Positions 1-7,153 of a stretch of 8,917 nt of DNA are shown here, one piece after another. The notes under the pieces are model-generated. The model did not search any database, was not told where the DNA came from, and was given only the letters and a program-made list of their open reading frames with translations. Each line of letters opens with the position of its first letter. Position 1 is the first letter of the stretch. The translations under genes and the position numbers were made by a program. The stretch covers positions 1-8,917 of the forward strand of contig DUEQ01000287.1 in NCBI GenBank assembly GCA_011192085.1, given 5' to 3'. This stretch comes from Caldilineae bacterium. Lineage in GTDB: Bacteria > Chloroflexota > Anaerolineae > J102.

Positions 1-903
1 CTGATCGTAGGGGCGCTGGTGCCGGAGGGCCGCTTTCTGCGGCGGATCACCGGACGGCTGCCCGTCGGTCTCTCGCTGGCGGGCCGCGGCCCACTGGCCA
101 AGGTCTATGCTGCGGTCACCGGCTGCGGACGGCGGGCGGTGCTGAGCGCGTTCGGGGTCTCGGTGGTGTTCAACATCATCAACGTCCTCATTAACTGGCT
201 GTGTGGGCAGGCGGTGGGAGCTGGCATCGGTCTGGGCTACTTTTTCGCCGCCACACCGCTCCTCTCCGTCTCGGGACTTGTCCCCTCCATCGGCGGGTGG
301 GGGGTGCGAGAGACGGTGAGCACGGCCGTCTATGCGCCCACGGGCGCGGGCGTGCTGTTGGTGGAGCCGGATGGCGAGACTGCGTTCATCATCGCACCGG
401 GGGCGAATCTCACGCTGAGGCCCCAGGATGTGGAGGCCCGGTTGGGGCCCCTTATCGACAGGGTGGATGGGCTGTTGTTCAATTTCGAAACGCCGGAGGA
501 AGCATTGCTGCGGGCTGTGTCCCTGGCTCGCAAAGCGGATGTCCCCATTTTCGTGGATGCGGGGCCGCCTAGGCCGTATGGCCGGGCGCTGTGGCAGGAT
601 GCGGATGTTCTCTCTCCCAATCAGCCTGAGACGGAGGCGTTGGTGGGGTTTCTCATCGATTCGGACGAGGCGGCGAGGGCGGCGGCCAGCGCCCTGCTTT
701 CGCAGGGCCCACGGGCCGTCGTGCTCAAATTGGGCGCCCGCGGCGCGCTGCTGGCCACCTCCGACGCCATGCGCTTCTTCCCCGCTTTTCCCGTCCGGCC
801 CGTGGCCACCGCCCGTCATGGCGCCATGAGCGGCCCCACCCGCATCGACGTCGAAACCCTCCTCGCCCAACATCCCTCCTTCGATCCCAACGCCGATCAC
901 TGA
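1..903 (+). CDS. Chimeric frame: UPF0104-type membrane protein tail fused to degraded ribokinase (5' end outside window)
   Basis: The frame is open from base 1, so the true start probably lies left of the window; the GTG at 19 is only the first possible start inside it. Counting from that GTG, residues about 1-108 resemble the C-terminal part of UPF0104/lysylphosphatidylglycerol synthase transmembrane proteins: two hydrophobic segments (about 41-61 and 71-90) and the family-like LVPSIGGWGVRE stretch (88-98). From about residue 108 (base ~340) it reads as a PfkB-family ribokinase: TGAGVLLVEPDGE, then IIAPGAN (124-130), VDAGPPRP, and DADVLSPNQPETEALVG, as in ribokinase DIITPNETEAEKLTG. It then jumps from FPAFPVRPV to ATARHGAMSGPTR, skipping the catalytic GAGD region. 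No intact membrane protein or kinase is encoded, so it is probably a pseudogene product. It could instead be a misassembly. It ends 12 bases before the next gene. Confidence 0.75.
   Translation: MIVGALVPEGRFLRRITGRLPVGLSLAGRGPLAKVYAAVTGCGRRAVLSAFGVSVVFNIINVLINWLCGQAVGAGIGLGYFFAATPLLSVSGLVPSIGGWGVRETVSTAVYAPTGAGVLLVEPDGETAFIIAPGANLTLRPQDVEARLGPLIDRVDGLLFNFETPEEALLRAVSLARKADVPIFVDAGPPRPYGRALWQDADVLSPNQPETEALVGFLIDSDEAARAAASALLSQGPRAVVLKLGARGALLATSDAMRFFPAFPVRPVATARHGAMSGPTRIDVETLLAQHPSFDPNADH
340..903 (+). pseudogene. Ribokinase (PfkB family) remnant within the chimeric frame
   Basis: Compared with E. coli ribokinase as I remember it (309 residues), this segment starts at the equivalent of about residue 93 (the STGVAL strand) and continues colinearly to the strand before the anion-hole motif. 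About 40 residues holding DTxAAGDxFNGAL and the following helix are absent, and the frame resumes in the C-terminal TRxGAQPSxPT-like segment, here TARHGAMSGPTRIDVETLLA. The N-terminal substrate-binding GGKGANQA region is also missing. With both sugar-binding and catalytic parts gone, kinase activity is not expected. The family assignment is clear from several ordered motifs; the pseudogene status is inference. Confidence 0.7.
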
Positions 904-915
904 TCCTCCGGCCTT

Positions 916-2712
916 ATGTCCCCTCTCTCCTCGCCTCGCATCCCCCCGCGAACCAAGCGTACACTCCTTCCCATCCCGCCCGGTCTATGGTTTTGGGCGG
1001 GCTTCCTCACATTCAACTTCCTCCTCTTCCTCCCCCTCTACCTCCTCAACGCCCAGGACGCCGCCTTTCTGCCCTCGGTCCCCCTCCAGCGGCTGCTCAC
1101 GCGCGACAACCCCGACATCTTTCGCTTCAACCTGGAGATCAGCCTCCTTCTGCTCCTCTTTCTCCTGGCCCGTCCCCTGTGGCGCGCTTCCCGCCGCAAA
1201 TGGGTTAGCCGCGCCTTCTTCCTCCTCCACCTCCTGACCCTGCTCTACGCCATCTACGAGAGCGTCATTCTGAGTCTGTACCACACCTCACCCATCCTTT
1301 ACAACGACATCCGCTTCTTCATCAGCGGCGTCGGCTTCCTCATCGACGGCCTGCGACTGAGTGCGTGGCAGCTCCTCCTCATCGCCCTGACCTTGGTGAT
1401 CGCGTTTTTGCTGCTGTATAAACTCATCATCCTCTGGTTCATGCGCGTGCCAGTGGAACGGATGGGGCGGGCGTCTCGGCTGGCCGCCATCGCCCTCATC
1501 CTCCTCTTCCTCGCCTTGACCCTGACACAAGGCCGCGCAGCGGCCCAACCTGCATCTGAACTCAACAGCCTGAGCGCCAAACTCCTTGCCAACACCCGCG
1601 CCTCCCTACTCGCCCGCGAGGACGTCCAGGCGTATGATCGCATCCACCCCGAAGCCATCTACGACTACGCCCGCACCACGCGCCTCTTCCGCAAACCCAA
1701 CATCTACCTCATCTTCATCGAATCCTATGGCAGCGTTCTCTACAAACGCAGCCACTTCACCAACGACTACCTCGCGCTCATGGCGGAGATGGAGGCCCGG
1801 CTGCGGGACGGCGGTTGGACCATGGAAACCGGCCTCAGCCGATCGCCCACCTGGGGCGGCGGCTCCTGGATGGCCTACACCAGCGCTGAATTCGGCCTGT
1901 ACATCAGCTCACAGCCCCAATTCCTTGCGATCAAAGACCGCTTCATCCGGCAACCCTATCCCAGCCTGGGGCGCTACTTACAGACTCAGGGATACCATCA
2001 TGTGCGCCTTGCCCCCATTCAGCGAGCCCTGAGCGCGGCCGAGGACGAAGCCAACGACGCCCTCTACGGCCCCGACCGCTGGCTACGCTTCGCCGATCTC
2101 GACTACCAGGGGCCGCTCTACGGCTGGGGCCCCTCCCCGCCCGACCAATTCACCCTGAACAAAGCTCGGGAGCTCCTGCGCAGCCAGAGCCCCTTCCCCC
2201 TTTTCCTTGTTTACCTGACGCAAAACTCCCATTACCCCTGGGCTCCCCTGCCCCCCCTGACGGCCAACTGGCGCGACTTGAACGATCCCAACTGGCCCTC
2301 CCCCCCGCCCATTGGCGAACCCATCCCTCATCGTGATAACATTAAGCACTATCGAGAGGCCATCCGCTACCAATGGGAAACCCTCAGCCAGCTCATCCTT
2401 GACACGCCCGCCAGCGAAGACGCCATCTTCATCCTCATCGGCGATCATCAGCCCCCGCGCGTCTCCCGCCGCGCCGACAGCTTCGACACCCCCATCCACA
2501 TCCTCGCCCGGGACCACGACTTCCCCCCGCGGTTCGAGACATACGGATTTGAACCGGGCCTCGTGGTCAGCGATCTGCGGCAGGACATGCAGCACGAGGG
2601 CTTCTACGCCATGTTCATACGGGAGCTGGCAGGCGCGTATGGGGCCAGCGCCGCGCCTCTCCCCTACCTTCCCCAAGGCATCCAGCTTCACCTGCCCACA
2701 CCCACACCCTGA
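916..2712 (+). CDS. LTA synthase/sulfatase-family membrane phosphotransferase-like protein
   Basis: A 598-residue membrane protein with the layout of LtaS/OpgB-type enzymes. It has about five hydrophobic helices (roughly 24-46, 73-87, 98-122, 150-176, 188-205), then an extracytoplasmic alkaline-phosphatase-fold domain from about residue 260. That domain opens with PNIYLIFIESYG, where Glu269 is the expected metal ligand. SPTWGGGSWMAYTSAEF (310-326) should hold the Thr/Ser nucleophile, but I cannot tell which of Thr312, Ser317 or Thr322 it is. LTQNSHYPW carries His439, and IGDHQPP gives the metal ligands Asp510-His511. Family members move phosphoglycerol or phosphoethanolamine groups from lipids to cell-surface polymers; the actual substrate here is unknown. 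The ATG at 916 lies 12 bases after the previous stop and has no evident Shine-Dalgarno site, suggesting coupled translation. Codons are strongly C-ending. The short C-terminal tail is Pro/Thr-rich. Confidence 0.85.
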   Translation: MSPLSSPRIPPRTKRTLLPIPPGLWFWAGFLTFNFLLFLPLYLLNAQDAAFLPSVPLQRLLTRDNPDIFRFNLEISLLLLLFLLARPLWRASRRKWVSRAFFLLHLLTLLYAIYESVILSLYHTSPILYNDIRFFISGVGFLIDGLRLSAWQLLLIALTLVIAFLLLYKLIILWFMRVPVERMGRASRLAAIALILLFLALTLTQGRAAAQPASELNSLSAKLLANTRASLLAREDVQAYDRIHPEAIYDYARTTRLFRKPNIYLIFIESYGSVLYKRSHFTNDYLALMAEMEARLRDGGWTMETGLSRSPTWGGGSWMAYTSAEFGLYISSQPQFLAIKDRFIRQPYPSLGRYLQTQGYHHVRLAPIQRALSAAEDEANDALYGPDRWLRFADLDYQGPLYGWGPSPPDQFTLNKARELLRSQSPFPLFLVYLTQNSHYPWAPLPPLTANWRDLNDPNWPSPPPIGEPIPHRDNIKHYREAIRYQWETLSQLILDTPASEDAIFILIGDHQPPRVSRRADSFDTPIHILARDHDFPPRFETYGFEPGLVVSDLRQDMQHEGFYAMFIRELAGAYGASAAPLPYLPQGIQLHLPTPTP

Positions 2713-2720
2713 ACCCACAC

Positions 2721-2726
2721 AAGGAG
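2721..2726 (+). promoter_or_regulatory. Shine-Dalgarno site of the YceI lipoprotein gene
   Basis: AAGGAG lies 7 bases before the ATG at 2734. It is the only clear, well-spaced ribosome binding site I see in the window and it fixes this gene's start. Confidence 0.8.
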
Positions 2727-2733
2727 ACGCACC

Positions 2734-3435
2734 ATGACACGCATACGATTCCCCATCCTGTTCCTGCCCCTGCTCATCGCCCTCCTCGCGGCCTGCGGCT
2801 CCCCCGCACCCCAAGCCGAACCCACGCTCGCACCCACTCAGGCGCCCACCCTTCCCCCCGCGACCGAAGGCCAACGCACCTTCGTGGTGGATTCGGACCA
2901 GTCTCAGGCCGCCTACGCGGTGGAAGAACGCTTTTTGGAGAAAGCCCTGCCCAAGCTGGGCATCCAGCCCGGCGTGGTGACGACGGTCGGCGTCAGCAAG
3001 CAAGTCGAGGGCGAGATCCGCGTCAACCCCGATGACCTCGCGCAAACCCCCGTGGACGCCGTCATCCGCGTCGACCTGAGCGCGCTCACCAGCGATCAAC
3101 CCCGCCGCGACAAGTGGATTAAAGAAAACGGCCCGAGCTTCTTGACATACCCGATTGCCGAATTCAGAGCCACAGCCATACGCAACGTCCCCGCCTCCTA
3201 CACCGAAGGTCAGGAGATCGCGTTCCAACTCGCGGGCGACCTCACCATACGGGACATCACCCACCCCGTGGTCTTCGATGTTCGGGCCAAACTGGCCAAC
3301 GGCGTGCTCACCGGCCAGGCCACCGCGCAGATCAAGATGAGCGATTACGGCATCGAACCCCTCAACTTCGCCAACACCCTCACCGTGGCCGATGAAGTCA
3401 CCCTCACCGTGGACCTCGTGGCCCGGCAAAAATAA
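2734..3435 (+). CDS. YceI-family lipoprotein
   Basis: A 233-residue protein with a lipoprotein signal peptide: positive start MTRIR, hydrophobic core 6-20, and lipobox Leu-Ala-Ala-Cys with the lipidated Cys at 21. A Pro/Ala/Thr-rich spacer (about 22-47) follows. Residues about 48-233 form a YceI domain: FVVDSDQSQAAYAVEE opening, VEGEIRV, TSDQPRRDKWIKENG (the conserved R/D region on the barrel loop), FLTYPIAEFRAT, LAGDLTIRDITHPVVFDV and MSDYGIEPL. YceI proteins are lipocalin-like beta-barrels, some of which bind polyisoprenoids or quinones. The family's precise role is often unknown and none is claimed here. The protein should sit on the outer face of the cytoplasmic membrane. Its gene is 21 bases after the LTA-synthase-like gene and 31 before ribA, so the group probably shares a transcript, and the site before it should give it good translation. 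Confidence 0.9.
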   Translation: MTRIRFPILFLPLLIALLAACGSPAPQAEPTLAPTQAPTLPPATEGQRTFVVDSDQSQAAYAVEERFLEKALPKLGIQPGVVTTVGVSKQVEGEIRVNPDDLAQTPVDAVIRVDLSALTSDQPRRDKWIKENGPSFLTYPIAEFRATAIRNVPASYTEGQEIAFQLAGDLTIRDITHPVVFDVRAKLANGVLTGQATAQIKMSDYGIEPLNFANTLTVADEVTLTVDLVARQK

Positions 3436-3466
3436 CCCCATCACACGCCCCCTCCTTTCCACATTC

Positions 3467-4102
3467 ATGTCCATTCACGTGCAACAACTGGCTTGCGCCC
3501 GCATCCCCACCGACTACGGCAAATTTTACCTCTGCCTCTACGAGAACAGCAAAGATGACAAAGAGCACCTCGCCCTGGTCATGGGCGAGGTGCGGGACCA
3601 GGATAACGTCCTCGTGCGCGTCCATTCCGAATGCTTCACTGGCGATGTGCTGGGCTCGCGACGCTGCGACTGCGGCGATCAACTCCATGGAGCCATGCGC
3701 ATCATCGGCGAGGCGGGCCAGGGCGTCGTGCTTTATCTGCGGCAGGAAGGCCGCGGCATCGGCCTGCTGGACAAGCTGCGCGCCTACAACCTGCAAGACC
3801 AGGGGTACGACACCGTGGAGGCCAACCTCATGCTAGGGCATCAAGCCGACGAGCGGGAATACGACATCGCCGCGGCCATGCTGGCCGATCTGGGCGTCCG
3901 CTCCATCCTCCTGCTCACCAACAACCCCGACAAAGTCGAAAGCCTGAGGGCCCTGGGCGTCGACGTGCGGGAGCGCGTGCCCATTCAAGCCCCCGTCCGT
4001 CCCGAAAACGCCTTCTACCTGTCCACCAAAGCCATCCGCATGCGACACCAGATCGATTTGAATCGGCTCCAGATCCTCGGCAAAGGTGACAAACCTCACT
4101 GA
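3467..4102 (+). CDS. ribA: GTP cyclohydrolase II
   Basis: A 211-residue stand-alone GTP cyclohydrolase II (EC 3.5.4.25), the first step of riboflavin synthesis: GTP to 2,5-diamino-6-ribosylamino-4(3H)-pyrimidinone 5'-phosphate, formate and pyrophosphate. The zinc site is visible as Cys56, Cys67 and Cys69 in VHSECFTGDVLGSRRCDCGDQL. LYLRQEGRGIGLLDKLRAYNLQD (89-111) is the GTP/phosphate signature, and Asp128 and Arg130 in QADERE match the catalytic Asp and Arg of the E. coli enzyme. The C-terminal LLTNNPDKVESLRALGV is also typical. Length is close to the E. coli enzyme (196 residues), with no fused DHBP synthase domain. The frame is open upstream to an ATG at 3392, but that would overlap the YceI gene and add 25 unrelated residues; the ATG at 3467, before the family N-terminus, is preferred. 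No clear Shine-Dalgarno site. Confidence 0.95.
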   Translation: MSIHVQQLACARIPTDYGKFYLCLYENSKDDKEHLALVMGEVRDQDNVLVRVHSECFTGDVLGSRRCDCGDQLHGAMRIIGEAGQGVVLYLRQEGRGIGLLDKLRAYNLQDQGYDTVEANLMLGHQADEREYDIAAAMLADLGVRSILLLTNNPDKVESLRALGVDVRERVPIQAPVRPENAFYLSTKAIRMRHQIDLNRLQILGKGDKPH

Positions 4103-4796
4103 TTTCTTCGACGCGTTGACCCGATCGCCCCGGCCCCCCCATCGTCCCCTGGTCATCCTGGCCTGGGCCCAGACCCTGGATGGGAGCGTGGCCTGGCCCG
4201 ATGGCCGCCCCCTCGCCATCAGCGGCGCAGCCTCCCGGCAGTTCACCCATCGCCTGCGCGCCTTCTGCGATGGCATCCTGGTGGGCGTGGGCGCGGTCCT
4301 GGCCGACGACCCCCGGCTCACGGTGCGGGAGACCCCTGGCGATCCCCCCCAGCCCATCGTGCTGGACACCTATCTTCGCTTTCCCGACCGCGCGCGTCTG
4401 CTCGCCCATCCTCGCTCTCCCTGGCTGCTCACCGGCCCCGCGCCGCCGCCCGACCATCGTCAACGACTCATGGCCCAGGGCGCGCGCGTCCTGCCCCAAC
4501 CCCTGGCCGCGGATGGCCGCGTCGACCTGCCCGCAGCCCTCGCCACGCTGCATCGCCGCGGCATCGCCACCCTGATGGTGGAAGGCGGGCCCACCGTGCA
4601 CGCCGCTTTCCTGCGCGCGGGCCTGGCCGACTGGCTGGCCGTCACCATCGGTCCCCAGCTTTTGGGCGGTTTGCCCGCCCTGCCCCCGGCGCGCCACATG
4701 GCTCCCGCGCCCCGATTGCAGGATGGGCGGGTGATCCCATTGGGGGAGGATCTCCTGGTATGGGGAAGGGTCACCAGCGCAGCAGCCAGCGCATGA
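4086..4796 (+). CDS. RibD C-terminal-type 5-amino-6-ribosylaminouracil phosphate reductase (no deaminase domain)
   Basis: A 236-residue protein of the RibD_C/dihydrofolate-reductase-like fold. It would perform the NADPH-dependent side-chain reduction that makes 5-amino-6-ribitylamino-uracil phosphate, the third step of riboflavin synthesis. Typical features in order: LAWAQTLDGSVA (25-36), AISGAASRQFTHRLRAFCDGILVGVGAVLADDPRLTVR (44-81), and LMVEGGPTVHAAFLRAGLADWLAVTIGPQLLGG (163-195). The N-terminal zinc deaminase domain of bifunctional RibD is absent, so deamination must be encoded elsewhere. The GTG start at 4086 overlaps the end of ribA by 17 bases, implying translational coupling. A TTG at 4116 is a possible alternative start, but neither has a good ribosome binding site. 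The 3' end overlaps the opposing hydrolase gene by 26 bases. Some family members act on pteridines instead; the ribA linkage favours riboflavin. Confidence 0.9.
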   Translation: MTNLTDFFDALTRSPRPPHRPLVILAWAQTLDGSVAWPDGRPLAISGAASRQFTHRLRAFCDGILVGVGAVLADDPRLTVRETPGDPPQPIVLDTYLRFPDRARLLAHPRSPWLLTGPAPPPDHRQRLMAQGARVLPQPLAADGRVDLPAALATLHRRGIATLMVEGGPTVHAAFLRAGLADWLAVTIGPQLLGGLPALPPARHMAPAPRLQDGRVIPLGEDLLVWGRVTSAAASA

Positions 4797-7008
4797 CCAG
4801 CGAGGCCAGCCAGGCCCGCGGGCGCAAGCGTTTGGCGGGAGGAAAGGGCCAGGGTAGGGGATAGTCGTTGACCGCGTTCACGCCATCCCCCCTCAGCCGC
4901 AGGGTGAACCGTCCCGGCGTTGAAGGGAGGGGCAGCGTCTGGATAAGGACGCGTTCGCCGGGCCGGGCGGACGCCTGGCCCGACCAGAGGACTCGCCCGT
5001 CCAGCTTCGCCGTCAGGATGCATGCTTGGCACGCCCGCGGCCCGTCGTTCACCACCCACAGCTCGATGCGGTCGGCATGGATGCGGGCGAGGGGGGCCAG
5101 CGGCGCGTAGGAGCGGGCGATTTGCCCGAAAGCGCGCTTGGATGGCCCTCGATGCGGCCAGACACTCCACGAGATCGCGGGCCAGGGCTCGTTCCACTGC
5201 CACAGAAAGGTCCCCGCGGCGTCCTCCCGTAGCCGATAGGCTTCCATGCCCTGTTGCAGCCCCCGCGCCTGCGCCTCCTGACTCGCGTGGACGAATGACT
5301 GCAACGGATCGCGTGCTGAGCTCTCCTGCCCCTCCTGGTCGGGTATGAAAAATCGGGCATAGTGCTGCAATGTCCCGATCTCCGCCTTGCGCGCCCGCCA
5401 CCCTTCGCCCGGCGGCCAAACCCCATCCGGCGGCAGCATGGCGCGCAACGTTCCCACGTCGGGCGGCGCGGCCAGCCCAAACTCGCTGAGCAAGGGCGCG
5501 GGATCGCGGGCATAGGCCGCGGGCGACGCCTTCTCGTGCCACACCAGCCAGTTGTGGCTATCGTGCGGGCCCGGCGACGCGGGCAGCCACCGCCGCGAGG
5601 GGTCCTCCCGCGCGGCCGTCTCGCCCATGGCTTGGGCCACCCCTTTGAACCGGTCCGGCCCCCATTCGTTGCCCCCTCCCCACATGATCACGCTGGGATG
5701 GCCTCGCAATGCTCGGATGATGCCACGCGTTTCCTGGCGCACCAGCTTGATGAAGCCGTCATCCTCGGGCAAGGCGTCCAGAAACACGCAGGCAATGGGC
5801 ATCTCTTGCCACACCAGCAGGCCCAGCTCATCGCACAGATCATAGAAGATGGGGCGCTCCCGTCCGCCGCCGCCCCACACCCGGATGGCGTTGACGCCCG
5901 CATCCACCGCGGCCTGAAGCAACTTCCGATAGCGCATTTCCTCGTCCTCATCCCCTGGCAGCAGATCCAATGGAACCCAGTTGACGCCGCGAAAGCGGAT
6001 GGGTTCGTCATTAAGCAAGGGGTAGTGCACGCCCCTGTCGATGCGCCAACCGAAACGCCGGGAGCCGATAACCTGGGCGCGGGCGTCCGTCACCTGGCCC
6101 GATGCATCCATCAGGGTGGCGATGAGGCGATAACGGTGGGGAACGCCGCGGTCGTGGGTGGTCCAGGGGTTCAGGCGGACGTCGGGCCAGCAGACATGGC
6201 GGGTGGATCGACCGGCGCGTGCTCGAAAGTGGAATTCGGCCCGCTGAGGCGGGGCCTCTGCGGTCAGCGAGATCAGGTCGAACCGCAAGCGCAGTGGCTC
6301 CTCCCGCGCGCTATCCAGCTCCAATCGCACCATCAGCCCAAACTTCGGGCCCCAATCGGCCCGAGCCCACATCCCGGTGATCGCGGCCCGGCCCGACACA
6401 TGGAGATGCACGTCGTCCCATACCCCCGCGGCCAGCAGCCTGGGGGCGAAATCCCAGCCGAAGTGCACAGGCGCTTTCAGGGTCAGCAGCCGGTCCGAGA
6501 AGGGCTCCAGCCCGCCGCGTTGCACCTTGCTCGCCAGCCATTTCTTCAACCGGAAGAGGCGCGTGCGCGGCCACGTGGGCAGGGCCCATGCGCCCCAGAT
6601 GCGTACGCCCAGCATGGCGGGTCCATTCCGCAGCCCTTCCGTGATCTCATACCGCCGCGGGCTGTACATGCCCGCCCGCCGTTCCAATTCCTGACCGTTT
6701 AGCGTCACCGCGGCGAAGTAATCGATGCCGCTAAAGTCAATCCACGCCCGCTGGCGCGGCTCGATGGCGGGTAGCTCCCGCTGTAGCCACCAGTCGCTGC
6801 CATCCACCCAGGCCAGCGCCTCTTGCAGGTCGAGCAGATGCTCAAGGTCGGGCAGGCGGCCCGCGGCCATGAGGTCGCGCTGGATGCTGCCGGGCACGCG
6901 GGCGGAGAGCCAATCGGTCAGCGCGGCGGGGTCATCCAGCGGTCCATCGGTGGGGATGGGCTCGGCGCGGGCGAGGCGCCAGTGCGTATCGTGCAGGGGA
7001 ATGCGCAT
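4771..7008 (-). CDS. Glycoside hydrolase family 2 protein, beta-mannosidase-like
   Basis: A 745-residue GH2 enzyme without a signal peptide, so cytoplasmic. Order: N-terminal sugar-binding jelly-roll (about 1-200, with VPGSIQRDLMAAG, WWLQREL, WIDFSGIDYFAAVTLNGQ, PVHFGWDFAPRLLAAGVWDDV), immunoglobulin-like domain (about 205-320), then the TIM barrel from about 325 (RFRGVNWVPLDLLPG, INAIRVWGGG-like strand 372-381, LGLLVWQEMPIAC). HPSVIMWGGGNEWG carries the acid/base Glu448 preceded by Asn, and PLLSEFGLAAPP carries the likely nucleophile Glu509; both match beta-mannosidase signatures. LWQWNEPWPAISWS and a beta-rich C-terminal domain follow. It is somewhat shorter than typical beta-mannosidases (about 820-860 residues). 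It would remove terminal beta-1,4-mannose from imported oligosaccharides; a related beta-glycosidase specificity is possible. No transporter or regulator is adjacent, no ribosome binding site is seen before the ATG at 7008, and it ends in Arg/Trp-rich residues overlapping the reductase gene. Confidence 0.88.
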   Translation of the reverse strand: MRIPLHDTHWRLARAEPIPTDGPLDDPAALTDWLSARVPGSIQRDLMAAGRLPDLEHLLDLQEALAWVDGSDWWLQRELPAIEPRQRAWIDFSGIDYFAAVTLNGQELERRAGMYSPRRYEITEGLRNGPAMLGVRIWGAWALPTWPRTRLFRLKKWLASKVQRGGLEPFSDRLLTLKAPVHFGWDFAPRLLAAGVWDDVHLHVSGRAAITGMWARADWGPKFGLMVRLELDSAREEPLRLRFDLISLTAEAPPQRAEFHFRARAGRSTRHVCWPDVRLNPWTTHDRGVPHRYRLIATLMDASGQVTDARAQVIGSRRFGWRIDRGVHYPLLNDEPIRFRGVNWVPLDLLPGDEDEEMRYRKLLQAAVDAGVNAIRVWGGGGRERPIFYDLCDELGLLVWQEMPIACVFLDALPEDDGFIKLVRQETRGIIRALRGHPSVIMWGGGNEWGPDRFKGVAQAMGETAAREDPSRRWLPASPGPHDSHNWLVWHEKASPAAYARDPAPLLSEFGLAAPPDVGTLRAMLPPDGVWPPGEGWRARKAEIGTLQHYARFFIPDQEGQESSARDPLQSFVHASQEAQARGLQQGMEAYRLREDAAGTFLWQWNEPWPAISWSVWPHRGPSKRAFGQIARSYAPLAPLARIHADRIELWVVNDGPRACQACILTAKLDGRVLWSGQASARPGERVLIQTLPLPSTPGRFTLRLRGDGVNAVNDYPLPWPFPPAKRLRPRAWLASLVMRWLLRW

Positions 7009-7063
7009 GGGAGGTGTGGGTGTGGAGCGTGGCGTGGTTGCAATTCCTTTGTCGTGGTTTTTT

Positions 7064-7118
7064 GCCCCCTCCCCGGCCCTCTACCGAAACTCGCTACGCT
7101 CGTTTTCAGGGGAGAGAG
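7064..7118. repeat. Imperfect palindromic element A
   Basis: CTCT at 7079-7082 pairs with AGAG at 7113-7116, CC 7084-7085 with GG nearby, and GAAAC 7086-7090 with GTTTTC 7102-7107, around the loop TCGCTACGCT (read on the minus strand as AGCGTAGCGA). Flanking GCCCCCTCCCC adds further pairing potential. It looks like an interspersed palindromic (REP-like) element; no second close copy is present in the window. Confidence 0.45.
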
Positions 7119-7153
7119 ACCATGTTCTCTTGGAAAAGGCGTCGTAGAACCGG

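Noticed and set aside
3392..3466. 25-codon N-terminal extension of ribA from the ATG at 3392
   Set aside because: It would overlap the YceI coding end and adds residues unlike the GTP cyclohydrolase II N-terminus; the ATG at 3467 fits the family.
2083..3474. 463-residue open frame on the minus strand
   Set aside because: Low-complexity Gly/Val/Glu-rich shadow spanning the ends of two well-supported plus-strand genes; no family motif. It arises from high GC and C-ending codons opposite.
3915..5542. Long minus-strand frames of 260 and 360 residues
   Set aside because: Opposite or out of frame with ribA, the reductase and GH2 genes, all clearly identified by motifs; Arg/Gly/Ala-rich composition typical of shadows.
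5362..6702. 446-residue open frame on the plus strand
   Set aside because: Lies wholly antisense to the GH2 gene, rich in Pro, His, Gln and Arg, with no recognisable domain.
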